From NCBI RefSeq assembly GCF_024347135.1, contig NZ_AP024908.1, positions 62,001-126,000 on the forward strand: DNA of 64,000 nucleotides, given 5' to 3'. Both the position numbers and the translations under genes were made by a program. Below are positions 1 through 9,162 of the stretch, piece by piece. Below the pieces are notes generated by a model. That model was not told the DNA's origin and did no database searches. It saw only the letters and a list, made by a program, of their open reading frames with translations. Source of the DNA: Vibrio spartinae (GTDB taxonomy: Bacteria > Pseudomonadota > Gammaproteobacteria > Enterobacterales > Vibrionaceae). The stretch's first letter is position 1. Every line of letters starts with the position of its first letter.

Positions 1-2
1 CA

Positions 3-3000
3 GCCATTGTTCTTGGAGTACTTGCAAGCAGTGTTACTGTACCTGAAACTGCGCTTGCAGCGAACCCTATTGTATCACATGTTTATACGGCTGATCCTGC
101 CGCCCGTGTTTTTAATGGGCGGGTCTATGTAGTGACCACGCACGATCAAGATACTCAAACAGGTTATAACGAATTGGTCGATTATTATTTATTTTCTTCC
201 GATGACATGGTGAACTGGCAAGATCACGGCATTATTTGGAATTCTAAAACGAATACAAACTGGGCCAATTTGGCTTACGCCCCTGATTTTATAGAGCGTA
301 ATGGGAAATATTATTTATATTTTCCTGATGGTGGCGGTTCAATTGGTGTGGCTGTTGCTGATAACCCAGAAGGTCCTTATGTCGATCCACTCGGTCATCC
401 TTTGGTAGATGGCAGTACACCAAATGGCAGTGTGCAGTGGATCTTTGATCCCAGCGTGTTTATTGATGATGATGGTCAAGCCTATTTGTATTTTGGTGGC
501 GGTGGTGAGGGGAATGCCCGTGTGATCAAATTAAATGATGACATGATTAGCACCAGTGGCAGTGCCATATCCCTCAATGTCCCCAACTTCTTTGAAGCGC
601 TTTATATGCATAAGCATAACGGCACTTATTACTTATCATATTCTTCCGATACCAGTTCGGGCATGAAAATTAATTATATGACCAGTAATAATCCGACTAC
701 AGGATTTTCCTACCGAGGTACGGTTTTGCCCAATCCATGGGAAAATAACTTCAATAACAATCATGCTTCAATTATTGACTATAAAGGTAAAAGTTACATT
801 TTTTATCATAATCGGGTTGTGGCTAACGAACGTGGCGCGAGTACTTTTCAGCGTTCAGTCAATGTTGACCTTTTAGAGTACAACGCTGACGGTACCATAA
901 AACAAGTGAATGCCGGGCGCGCTGGTGCACCACAACTGAAAACGGTCAATGCATTTAATATCAATCAGGCTGAGATGTTTGATGAAGAAAATGGCATAGA
1001 AACTGAGAACGCGTCTGATGGTACCTTGAATATCATGATGGGTACGGGTGATTGGATAAAAGTATCTGGTGTTAACTTTGGCAACGGTGCTCAAGAGTTA
1101 AAACTACGCGCAGCCACAGACACTGGCTCAAGTTTAGACGTTATTTTGGATCGCCTTAATAACTCTCCCGTCGCCACAATTGATATCAATGACACCGGTG
1201 GTTGGCAAACATGGCAAACCCAATTAACGGCATTAAACACCACGATAAGCGGTGTGCATGATGTCTATTTGCGCGCGAATGGGTGGCATAACTTAAACTG
1301 GTATCAGTTTACCGGCAGCGGTGGCAATGCCGGAAGTAGCTCATTAGCGGTCGAATTAGAGTCTTTATCAGGACAAAATCGCTTTAGTCCACTGAGTGTT
1401 AAATCAGATGGTGGCGCTTCCAATGGGAAATACATTGAATGGCCAAACAACGGCAGTCATCAAGTATTAAGTAGTCCTTCTAATTCTGCCAGCGGACAGG
1501 TGGCAATAAAATTCAACGTTTCTCAAACCACGAATGTCGGTTTTAATATGCTGGCGTCATTGGCTGGTGGTTACGATGATTCATTTTATTATCAGTTAGA
1601 TTCGGGTAATTGGATCACGCAAAATAACACCACCACAAATGGCTGGGGTAAAATCACGCTTCAGACTTTCAATAACGTTGCTGCCGGTGATCACACACTC
1701 AGGATTTTACGACGCGAAGATGGTGCTAAATTAGATAAAGTCACACTCAATGCTGCAAGCGGTAATATTCGTTTACTTGCTGATGATAACAGTGGCGATG
1801 ATGGCGATTATCAAGTACCCAGTAATAACTTTGCTGACAATGGTGGTGCAGAAGGCAGCTTAATGAATTGGTCTAAAACGGCCGGCTCTATCCGTTTAAG
1901 CAATACACAAAGTCACAGTGGCTCATCAAGTGTACTCATTACTGGACGCACTGCAAATTGGCACGGTATTACCTTTAACGTAGGCTCCTTAACCAATGGG
2001 AATCAATATGACGTCGCTGTATGGGTTAAATTAGCCGCAGGCTCAGCTGATGTACCCATTACGTTAACTGCAAAACGCCAAGAAGACGGTGATAGCTCAA
2101 CGTACAATGAGTATGAACAGGTTGCGACTGCTGTTGCATCGGCGAATCACTGGACGCTATTACAAGGCTTTTATACCCAAAGCGGTACACCTTTTGAGCA
2201 TTTTATTATTGAATCTGACAATGAAACCGTGAGTTTTTATGCGGATGATTTTTCAATTGGGGGTGAAGCTGGCAGTGGCAATCAAACGTGTGATTTGAAA
2301 TCGAAATTCAGCTGGACATCAACCGGTCCGCTCATTTCTCCTCAAAGACGGAATTGGGCGTCAATTAAAGATCCAACCATTGTTCGTTACAACAATAAAT
2401 ATCACGTATTTGCGACGGTATTTGATACGGCTAGAAACACTTGGGGTGGGGTTTACTTAAACTTTAGTGACTGGAATCAAGCTGGTTCTGCAAATCAAGT
2501 CGATATGAACACCACTCGGGCAGGCAATACAGTTGCACCTCAAGTATTCTTTTTTGAACCAGAAAACAAATGGTACATGATTTACCAATGGGGAGCTAAA
2601 TATTCGACTAATACTGATATTAGTAATCCAGCGGGTTGGACAACGCCTAAACCATTGTTACGGAATGGATTGAATAATGGTATCGATTATTGGGTGATCT
2701 GTGACGATAACTATTGTCATCTATTCTTCTCTGGCGACGACGGTAAGTTGTATCGTTCAAAAGTCTCGATTGGTAACTTCCCGAACTTTTCCGGTTATGA
2801 AGTCGTGATGCAAGATACCGCTGCGAGACTGTTTGAAGCCTCTAACGTTTACAAAGTGGAAGGAACGAATAAATATTTATTATTAGTAGAAGCATATTCT
2901 CCTCGTTATTTCCGCTCTTGGACATCGACAAGTTTAGATGGTCCTTGGACACCGTTAGCTGATACCAAATCAAATCCTTTTGCAGGGGCGGCAAATGTGT

Positions 3001-3185
3001 CTTTCCCTGGCGGCAAATGGACGGATGATATTAGTCACGGTGAGATGATCCGTTCAGGATATGATCAAACCCTTAAGATTAATGCCTGTAATATGCAGTA
3101 TTTGTATCAAGGGCAAAATCCAAACTCAGGCGTATCAGATTATAATCGTTTACCTTATAGACTTGGTTTAATCAGCGCCAAGTAG
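3..3185 (+). CDS. Secreted bifunctional arabinofuranosidase: GH43 - CBM6 - CBM - CBM4/9-like - GH62 (5' partial)
   Basis: The frame is open to base 3, so the start lies before the window. The first ~19 codons look like the end of a signal peptide (…PETALA then ANPIVSH). GH43 comes first: TADPAARVFNGR holds the catalytic-base Asp, FDPSVFIDDDG the second Asp, and FFEALYMHK the likely acid Glu. A CBM6-like domain follows (residues ~275-390 counted from base 132), then a second beta-sandwich module, then a CBM4/9-like module (NGGAEGSLMNWSK). The C-terminal ~300 residues match GH62 (ASIKDPTIVRYNNKYHVFA, GNTVAPQVFFFEPENKWYM). Known roles: both families remove alpha-L-arabinose from arabinoxylan or arabinan. 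Inference: an extracellular enzyme with two catalytic heads. The esterase gene downstream and the GH127 gene at 43.4 kb support arabinoxylan use. Confidence 0.9.
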   Translation, partial: AIVLGVLASSVTVPETALAANPIVSHVYTADPAARVFNGRVYVVTTHDQDTQTGYNELVDYYLFSSDDMVNWQDHGIIWNSKTNTNWANLAYAPDFIERNGKYYLYFPDGGGSIGVAVADNPEGPYVDPLGHPLVDGSTPNGSVQWIFDPSVFIDDDGQAYLYFGGGGEGNARVIKLNDDMISTSGSAISLNVPNFFEALYMHKHNGTYYLSYSSDTSSGMKINYMTSNNPTTGFSYRGTVLPNPWENNFNNNHASIIDYKGKSYIFYHNRVVANERGASTFQRSVNVDLLEYNADGTIKQVNAGRAGAPQLKTVNAFNINQAEMFDEENGIETENASDGTLNIMMGTGDWIKVSGVNFGNGAQELKLRAATDTGSSLDVILDRLNNSPVATIDINDTGGWQTWQTQLTALNTTISGVHDVYLRANGWHNLNWYQFTGSGGNAGSSSLAVELESLSGQNRFSPLSVKSDGGASNGKYIEWPNNGSHQVLSSPSNSASGQVAIKFNVSQTTNVGFNMLASLAGGYDDSFYYQLDSGNWITQNNTTTNGWGKITLQTFNNVAAGDHTLRILRREDGAKLDKVTLNAASGNIRLLADDNSGDDGDYQVPSNNFADNGGAEGSLMNWSKTAGSIRLSNTQSHSGSSSVLITGRTANWHGITFNVGSLTNGNQYDVAVWVKLAAGSADVPITLTAKRQEDGDSSTYNEYEQVATAVASANHWTLLQGFYTQSGTPFEHFIIESDNETVSFYADDFSIGGEAGSGNQTCDLKSKFSWTSTGPLISPQRRNWASIKDPTIVRYNNKYHVFATVFDTARNTWGGVYLNFSDWNQAGSANQVDMNTTRAGNTVAPQVFFFEPENKWYMIYQWGAKYSTNTDISNPAGWTTPKPLLRNGLNNGIDYWVICDDNYCHLFFSGDDGKLYRSKVSIGNFPNFSGYEVVMQDTAARLFEASNVYKVEGTNKYLLLVEAYSPRYFRSWTSTSLDGPWTPLADTKSNPFAGAANVSFPGGKWTDDISHGEMIRSGYDQTLKINACNMQYLYQGQNPNSGVSDYNRLPYRLGLISAK

Positions 3186-3205
3186 TCATGCAGTAAGCAG
3201 TAAGC

Positions 3206-3233
3206 TATCGCCACCAGATAATCGGTGGCGATA
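3206..3233. terminator. Hairpin after the GH43/GH62 gene
   Basis: TATCGCCACC and GGTGGCGATA form a perfect 10-bp stem with an 8-nt loop, 20 bases after the stop. There is no strong U-tract. It could be a weak or bidirectional terminator or an mRNA-stabilising hairpin between the two carbohydrate genes. Confidence 0.5.
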
Positions 3234-3301
3234 TGAATAAAATAATGATGTGGTGGTGGATGTTTTAACTGCCACATTCAATCTTACAACACAAAATTAA
3301 G

Positions 3302-4471
3302 ATGATGATTATGAAATATATAAAAAATATATATAGCTTAATTGCACTGACTGTTTTGATGTCGATGTCGGCTATGGCAGCGCCTGATCCCAACTTTCAT
3401 ATTTACTTGATGGTCGGGCAATCAAATATGGAAGGTGCATCACCTGTTGAACCGCAAGACCGTATCACGAATCCCAGAGTCATGGTATTACAAGACGAGT
3501 CATGTGGGGGCCTCGGATATTACGGTCAATGGCGTGTCGCATCACCACCTCTCGTCCGTTGTTCTGGCGCTTTAGGGCCTGGCGATAATTTTGGCAAAAT
3601 CATGGCGAACAATTCTGACAGCAAGGTCACGATTGGTTTAGTCGGTGCTGCACATGGCGGTCAAAAAATCGAATATTTTCTGAAAAATTGTCGTGATTTT
3701 AACGCATGTAAACCTACCTTTGGTTCGACACCTAACAACCTTTATGGTGGTTATCAATGGCTACTCGATCTGGCACGTAAAGCGCAGCAGAGAGGGGTAA
3801 TCAAAGGTATTATTTTTCACCAAGGTGAAAGTAATACGGGTGATCCGGCTTGGCCTGGACGTGTTAAGCAATTAGTGACCGATATCCGTAACGATTTGGG
3901 GATTGGTAATGTTCCTTTCATTGCGGGTGAACTGCCTTATCCGGCATGTTGCTCTAGCCATAATCGTTTAATCGCGCAATTGCCGTCACTGATTACCAAC
4001 GCGCATGTTGTCAGTGCAGCGGGTTTGAATATTCACGATCAATATCATTTTGATTCAGCAGGCGCGCGTGAAATGGGTAAGCGCTATGCAACCAAAATGT
4101 TGCAGTTAGTGGACACTGGTGCTGATGATGGTGCAGGAAGTAACACTATCGTTGTTCGCTTAAGTGGCGTTGTTGGTGATGAAAGCGTTAACCTGCAAGT
4201 CGGCGGGACCACAGTCAAAAACTGGACCGCGAAAAATTATATGGCTGACTACACTGTAAATACAAATGCGACGGGCGAAATTCGTGTTGGCTTTACCAAT
4301 GATGGCGGCAATCGCGACGTTCAAGTTGATTACATTGTCGTCAATGGTGCTGTTCGCCAAGCTGAAGATCAATACGATAACACAGGCGTATGGGGCAATG
4401 GTACTTGTGGTGGTGGTTCATTTTCAGAGTGGCTTCACTGCAATGGCTCTATAGGATTTGGTGGATTATAA
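3302..4471 (+). CDS. Secreted CE6-type acetylxylan esterase with C-terminal xylan-binding module
   Basis: A 389-residue protein with an N-terminal signal peptide (…LIALTVLMSMSAMA then APDPN). SASA/CE6 esterase motifs are in order: GQSNMEG with the nucleophile Ser, FHQGESN, and DQYHFDSAGAREMG with the C-terminal Asp/His. From about residue 280, a module beginning NTIVVRLSGVVGDESVNL resembles Ca-dependent xylan-binding CBM60/CBM36. Family role: removal of acetyl groups from xylan. The pairing with the upstream GH43/GH62 enzyme suggests cooperative debranching of acetylated arabinoxylan outside the cell. In-frame ATGs at 3302, 3305 and 3311 are all possible starts; the one at 3311 gives the most typical signal peptide. 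Confidence 0.85.
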   Translation: MMIMKYIKNIYSLIALTVLMSMSAMAAPDPNFHIYLMVGQSNMEGASPVEPQDRITNPRVMVLQDESCGGLGYYGQWRVASPPLVRCSGALGPGDNFGKIMANNSDSKVTIGLVGAAHGGQKIEYFLKNCRDFNACKPTFGSTPNNLYGGYQWLLDLARKAQQRGVIKGIIFHQGESNTGDPAWPGRVKQLVTDIRNDLGIGNVPFIAGELPYPACCSSHNRLIAQLPSLITNAHVVSAAGLNIHDQYHFDSAGAREMGKRYATKMLQLVDTGADDGAGSNTIVVRLSGVVGDESVNLQVGGTTVKNWTAKNYMADYTVNTNATGEIRVGFTNDGGNRDVQVDYIVVNGAVRQAEDQYDNTGVWGNGTCGGGSFSEWLHCNGSIGFGGL

Positions 4472-4477
4472 ACAGTA

Positions 4478-4509
4478 GTGGCGACACCCATTGTTCGGGT
4501 TGTCGCCAC
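4478..4509 (+). terminator. Hairpin after the esterase gene
   Basis: GTGGCGACA-CCC and GGG-TTGTCGCCAC form a long stem with one bulge and a 7-nt loop, seven bases after the esterase stop. No U-run follows, so intrinsic termination is only likely. Confidence 0.5.
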
Positions 4510-4556
4510 ATCATGAGTCATCGCGTAATCACTGCACCTCACCTTTTAATCTTCCC

Positions 4557-6420
4557 AGCCTCCGGTTCCAAATTTTGACGCACAATCTCGTTTTTCGGTT
4601 TCAGAGGCATTGGTGTCTTGTGCGCCAGTTACTCTTGCCGAGATGCAAGAGTAACCAGAAAATCTTTTTTGTTTGACGGCGTCGCATGTTGTCCAGAACC
4701 GACTTTTACGGGCGTCCTGCCCGGAAAAGCCTAACCATTCTTCCATGAATGGTTTTCTTGGTTGAGGGGGTGATTTGCGTGCGGTGAAACATTTTTAAAC
4801 AGTCAATTTGGTCATTGAACTCAGGGTGAAAAATCATGGACGATTTTTCAGGATTGCTTGAGCAGGATGCGAATCAATCCGACCCTGATAACGCGCACTG
4901 AACCTAAAAAAGATGCTTTTGGTTCCTTTTGACATCTATCAAAAGGAACTGGGGCGCATTCGAAAATGCTAATGAAATCAATGAATTTTATTGCGTCCCA
5001 AACACCTACATCACAAGTCTTATTAGTCTAGCCTCCGGCTCCCAAATTTGACGCACAATCTCGTTTTTCGGTTTCAGAGGCATTGGTGCTCTGTGCGCCA
5101 GTAACTCTTGCCAAGATGCAAGAGTAACCAGAAGATCTTTTTTGTTTGACGGCGTCACACGTTGTCCAGAACCCGCTTTTACGGGCGTCCTGCCCGGAAA
5201 AGCCTAACCATTCTTCCATGAATGGTTTTCTTGGTTGAGGGGTTGATTTGCGTGCGGTGAAACATTTTTAAACAGTCAATTTGGTCATTGAACTCAGGGT
5301 GAAAAATCATGGACGATTTTTCAGGATTGCTTGAGCAGGATGCGAATCAATCCGACCCTGATAACGCGCACTGAACCTAAAAAAGATGCTTTTGGTTCCT
5401 TTTGACATCTATCAAAAGGAACTGGGGCGCATTCGAAAATGCTAATGAAATCAATGAATTTTATTGCGTCCCAAACACCTACATCACAAGTCTTATTAGT
5501 CTAGCCTCCGGCTCCCAAATTTGACGCACAATCTCGTTTTTCGGTTTCAGAGGCATTGGTGCTCTGTGCGCCAGTAACTCTTGCCAAGATGCAAGAGTCA
5601 CCAGAAAATCTTTTTTTATTTGACGGCGTCACACGTTGTCCAGAACCCGCTTTTACGGGCGTCCTGCCCGGAAAAGCCTAACCATTCTTCCATGAATGAT
5701 TTTCTTTGTTGGGTGGTTGATTTGAGTGGAATGAAACACTGAAAAAATGAAGCTAAATTGAACGATGTTCTCAGGGTAAAAATTCACGGATGAATTTTAA
5801 GCAATTCCCTAACAAAAGAGCTGAGCAGGAGCGAATAAAAGCGACCCTGATTATGTGTGCTGAACTTAAACTCAAGGCACTTTTGGGGACTTTTGCTGCT
5901 GGGCAAAAGTCTCTGGGGCGCTTTCGGAGATGCCATTGATATCGGCAAAAGTAATCGCGCACCAAACCGCTGCACCTCAACTTTCAATCTTTCCAGCCTC
6001 CGGCCCCAAATTTTGACGCACAATCTTGTTTTTCGATTTCAGCGGCATTGGTGCTCTGTGCGCCAGTAACTCTTGCCAAGATGCAAGAGTCACCAGAAAA
6101 TCTTTTTTGTTTGACGGCGTCGCACGTTGTCCAGAACCCGCTTTTACGGGCGTCCTGCCCGGAAAAGCCTAACCATTCTTCCTTGAATGATTTTCTTTGT
6201 TAGGTGGTTTGTTTGAATTGGGTGAAACATAGCAAAAGCTGGATTGGTCACGAGACTCAGGGGGGGGAATCATGGACGATTTTTCAATTATCCCCTAACA
6301 AAAAATCTTGAGCAGGATGCGAATCAATCCGACCCTGATAACGCGCACTGAACCCAAAAAGATGCTTTTGGTTCCTTTTGACATCTATCAAAAGGAACTG
6401 GGGCGCACAAGACGTCGCTG
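4557..6420. repeat. Four tandem copies of a ~473-bp multi-hairpin intergenic repeat
   Basis: Copies start at the AGCCTCCGG motif at 4557, 5030, 5503 and 5995. Spacing is 473, 473 and 492 bp; the last copy ends near 6410. Copies 1 and 2 are almost identical; 3 and 4 are diverged. Each unit has several inverted repeats: ACTCTTGC/GCAAGAGT, GCTTTT-GGGC/GCCC-AAAAGC, AACCATTC/GAATGGTT, an outer TCAGGGT/ACCCTGA stem enclosing TGAAAAATC/GATTTTTCA, and TTCCTTTTGA/TCAAAAGGAA. Copy 3 changes both arms of the last two stems together. Short reverse ORFs inside it are not conserved as proteins. This fills the 2.1 kb without genes between 4472 and 6619. Function unknown. Confidence 0.9.
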
Positions 6421-6446
6421 CCTGAGATTCCAGAGAAAAAGACATT

Positions 6447-6600
6447 ATGCGTCACACCTCGAAGCCGGAGACTGAGAGAATCATAGAGGAAAACCATAAA
6501 AACGAACTGCGTCGCATTTTATCCCGTCATGGTGCTAAAACTATGATAAACAGTATTTTTTGCTGAACGCTTCTTTTATGTTGTAGCGATTTTATCCGCT
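6447..6600. repeat. Orphan copy of the MNT-HEPN leader
   Basis: The segment beginning ATGCGTCACACCTCGAAGCC recurs at 7654 and 11099, where it runs straight into the MNT-HEPN genes. Here the similarity continues through TATGATAAACAGT and the CGCTTCTTTTATG block, then stops, and a different gene follows. The preceding ~50 bases (GGGGCGCACAAGACGTCGCTG) also recur before 11099. It may carry a promoter for the gene at 6620. Confidence 0.7.
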
Positions 6601-6619
6601 TACAATTAGGAGTGTCAGC

Positions 6620-7207
6620 GTGAAGCCACTACATAAAAATACGCCTCTCGCAAAGGCGGTTTTCAACATTTTAAGTGAAATTTCAAATATTGCGGAAGAT
6701 AAATATGGTGCGCTCCCAAGTGGTACTATCAGGGCATTTATATTTGGTGGTTGTGCTGTTCATATTTATACGAATGCGAGAGGTAGTAATGATCTTGATG
6801 TTGAGCTTGAGGCGAGTCGAAGACTTGATATCAGTGAGTTAATTGTTGAATTAGATGACGCAGATTATGATGACGAAGACGGAACACATAGAACGCTTAC
6901 CTTTGATGACACATTTAACCCCGCTATCCCAGATCTTCACCCAGATTGGCGGGATGACTCTATTCTCATTCAATCTGGTGAAGCAGTTATTCATATCTAT
7001 TTAGTGAGCGCAGTCGATATTGCTATATCAAAATTAGGCAGATGCACTTCATATGATGTGAATGATATTGTGTCACTATACGTTGCTGAACGTTTTTCTA
7101 TTGAAGCCTTTGCAAAGCGCGCTTGCGAGGCTTTATATTACAGCCCCACGCCAGACCGATTGCGTTACAATATCGCTTATGCTACACAAGTATTAAAGAG
7201 TATCTAA
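6620..7207 (+). CDS. Nucleotidyltransferase-fold protein (DUF6036/AbiEii-like)
   Basis: A 195-residue protein starting at GTG with TAGGAG upstream. IFGGCAVHIYTNARGSNDLD fits the Gly-Gly…Arg-x-Ser-x-Asp-x-Asp pattern of minimal nucleotidyltransferase-like toxins of the AbiEii/DUF6036 kind. The rest is acidic, with no membrane segment. The next gene begins 12 bp downstream and the pair ends at a strong terminator, so they are probably one operon. A toxin-antitoxin-like pair is an inference from layout; the exact family cannot be fixed by eye. Confidence 0.6.
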   Translation: MKPLHKNTPLAKAVFNILSEISNIAEDKYGALPSGTIRAFIFGGCAVHIYTNARGSNDLDVELEASRRLDISELIVELDDADYDDEDGTHRTLTFDDTFNPAIPDLHPDWRDDSILIQSGEAVIHIYLVSAVDIAISKLGRCTSYDVNDIVSLYVAERFSIEAFAKRACEALYYSPTPDRLRYNIAYATQVLKSI

Positions 7208-7219
7208 TCCGGTTTTATC

Positions 7220-7603
7220 ATGAAAGCGCAGCATGCATTTGATAGGTTGGTCAGTCGAGACTTTAAAGAGGCATCATCTGAAGATGTTAAGTCAGTTGCG
7301 CTTGCTGTTTGGCATGAAAACTTTGTACCTGATGTCAGCCAATTAGACGCCAGATCTGCGAGGGCTGCCAATTATTTGCTCGATAGATTAATGAGATATA
7401 ACTGCGTTACCCCAGCAGAGCAAAAACAATTGCTTGATGTTGTGAATCTTTTGTCACGTCAATTTCGCATAGGAAAAACCACGGTCATGTCACATGACTG
7501 CAAAGTTGACAAATATGCGAGAAAGTGGGGATTGAAAAGTGATCTCAAGCTGATGCTCAGAGCAATGTTGCCATACCAGACTAGGCACTACAGGCATACA
7601 TAG
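7220..7603 (+). CDS. Hypothetical protein, likely partner of the 6620 nucleotidyltransferase
   Basis: A basic, helical protein of 127 residues with no recognised motif, signal or membrane segment. It is 12 bp after the nucleotidyltransferase-like gene and ends just before a rho-independent terminator. The conserved two-gene spacing suggests a co-expressed partner, possibly antitoxin or effector. I do not recognise the family. Confidence 0.55.
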   Translation: MKAQHAFDRLVSRDFKEASSEDVKSVALAVWHENFVPDVSQLDARSARAANYLLDRLMRYNCVTPAEQKQLLDVVNLLSRQFRIGKTTVMSHDCKVDKYARKWGLKSDLKLMLRAMLPYQTRHYRHT

Positions 7604-7607
7604 ACAA

Positions 7608-7632
7608 AACAACCGCCATTCGGCGGTTTTTA
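7608..7632 (+). terminator. Rho-independent terminator
   Basis: AACCGCC, a short ATTC loop, then GGCGGTTTTTA, directly after the 7220 gene. A textbook stem plus U-tract. Confidence 0.85.
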
Positions 7633-7653
7633 GATTTCCTTCAATATTATAAT

Positions 7654-7824
7654 TTGCGTCACACCTCGAAGCCAAAGCCTGAGACAATCATCGGGGAAAG
7701 AAATAAAAACGAACCGCGTCGCATTTTACCCCTGAACAATGCTAATACTATGATAAACAGTGTTTTTTGCCGAACGCTTCTTTTATGCTATAGCCATGTT
7801 GTCTACCAAAGCGAAGCACGTTTT
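7654..7824 (+). promoter_or_regulatory. Conserved leader of MNT-HEPN gene, copy 1
   Basis: This 171-bp segment is identical or nearly so to 11099-11269 and partly shared with 6447-6600. It is open in the frame of the downstream gene, so an N-terminal extension is formally possible. Because the same DNA also precedes an unrelated gene at 6620, I read it as a noncoding leader or promoter. The inner ATG at 7825 is the better start. Confidence 0.55.
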
Positions 7825-8706
7825 ATGAAAACATCTCTCGATCACCTGCCTGAATTTAAACAGCAAGAGCTTGCGACGATCTCGACCATTCTGCGCGATA
7901 CGCTGGACGACTATCTCGAAGGTAAAACGGGGAGTAAAAGCGAGTTTCGTATCCTGAAAATCATTCTGTTCGGCAGCCACGCCAAAGGCAATTGGGTCAG
8001 TGATCCGATCAATGGTTACATCAGCGATTACGATATTCTGGTGATCGTCAACAAAGCCGATTTGGTGGAGGATTATGCGGTCTGGCAACGGGCGGAAGAG
8101 CAAATTGATCGCAAAGTAAAATCCGCGCCGCTTGGTTTGATTGTCCATGATTTGCAGGAAGTGAATGAACGGTTGCAACAAGGTCACTATTTTTTTAAGG
8201 ATATTCGTGAAGAAGGGATTGAACTGTTTGCCGCAACACCGAAGCCGCTGATTGAGCCGGGGGATTTAACCGAGGCCGAAAAACGGGAGATTGCTCGCAA
8301 GCATTATGAGAAATGGCTTAAAAGTGCATCTCAGTTTTTTATTATTTATCAAGAAACGGCAGCTAAAAATTGGATTACGGAAGCCGCTTTTCTGCTGCAT
8401 CAATCGACAGAACGCTTTTTGGCCTGTGTATTACTCACATGCACCAACTACTTACCCAAATCCCACAACATCGAAAAGCTGAGTAAATTGTGCGCGCAAA
8501 TCGAGCCAGAGTTTAAGACGATTTTCCCACTCGACAATAAATTCCACCGTCGCAGCTTTCGTCGTCTGCAACGGGCCTATATCGAAGCCCGTTATTCAGA
8601 GCATTATGAAATCACCGTAGAAGAGCTGGTTTATCTCGAAGGGCGAGTGTTGCAGTTAAAAGCGCTGGTTGAACGGGTTTGTTTGATGCGGATTGATTCC
8701 GCCTAA
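7825..8706 (+). CDS. MNT-HEPN fusion protein, copy 1
   Basis: A 293-residue protein from the ATG at 7825. The N-terminal minimal nucleotidyltransferase domain has ILFGSHAKGNW and SDYDILVIV, the GSx…G and DxD metal-binding residues. The C-terminal half, from about residue 180, is a HEPN domain (AAFLLHQSTERFLACVLL, PKSHNIEKL, YIEARYSEHYEI). In separate-gene systems HEPN is an RNase toxin and MNT AMPylates and silences it. Here both are in one chain, so this may be self-regulated or act in tRNA or antibiotic modification. A near-identical gene lies at 11270; differences include TNYLPKS versus TNLPKS. Hairpin-repeat DNA follows the stop immediately. Confidence 0.75.
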   Translation: MKTSLDHLPEFKQQELATISTILRDTLDDYLEGKTGSKSEFRILKIILFGSHAKGNWVSDPINGYISDYDILVIVNKADLVEDYAVWQRAEEQIDRKVKSAPLGLIVHDLQEVNERLQQGHYFFKDIREEGIELFAATPKPLIEPGDLTEAEKREIARKHYEKWLKSASQFFIIYQETAAKNWITEAAFLLHQSTERFLACVLLTCTNYLPKSHNIEKLSKLCAQIEPEFKTIFPLDNKFHRRSFRRLQRAYIEARYSEHYEITVEELVYLEGRVLQLKALVERVCLMRIDSA

Positions 8707-8990
8707 CCATTCATGAATGGTTTTCTTGGTTGGGTGGTTGATTTGCGTGCGGTGAAACATGCTTAAACAGTCAATTTGGTCACTGAACTCAGGGTGAAAA
8801 ATCATGGACGATTTTTCAATTATCCCCTAACAAAAAATCTTGAGCAGGATGCGAATCAATCCGACCCTGATAACGCGCACTGAACCCAAAAAAGATGCTT
8901 TTGGTTCCTTTTGCATCCATCAAAAGTAACTGGGGCGCAGTCGGAGATGCTAATGAAACCGAGAAACGTAATTGCGTCCCAAACCTAATA
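8707..8990. repeat. Partial copy of the ~473-bp hairpin repeat
   Basis: It begins in the AACCATTCATGAATGGTT hairpin and runs through the TCAGGGT…ACCCTGA stem and the TTCCTTTTG…CAAAAGTAA stem to GGGGCGCAGTCGGAGATGC. It lacks the first ~150 bases of the unit. Bases 8991-9162 before the next gene are AT-rich; I see nothing else there. Confidence 0.8.
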
Positions 8991-9162
8991 TACCCCTTTA
9001 TTTCATGTTACCCCCATTCCAAACATCACTTTTTCCCTATCAGAAAACCAAATTCAAATATGACTTACAAGCCTATTTGAGTATAATTATTAATTCATAT
9101 GAATATAAAATTATCAATAAGCATCCATCGATAAAACAATCACGGCTCAGCCAACAACGTCA

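Noticed and set aside
4546..5219. Two similar reverse ORFs (66 and 63 residues, starting MEEWLGFSGQDARKS) that look like a conserved small protein
   Set aside because: They are in the hairpin repeat. Their similarity follows from DNA repetition, and the frame is not kept in the third and fourth copies.
7654..7824. N-terminal extension of MNT-HEPN protein
   Set aside because: The same DNA precedes an unrelated gene at 6447, so it is more likely a leader; not excluded completely.
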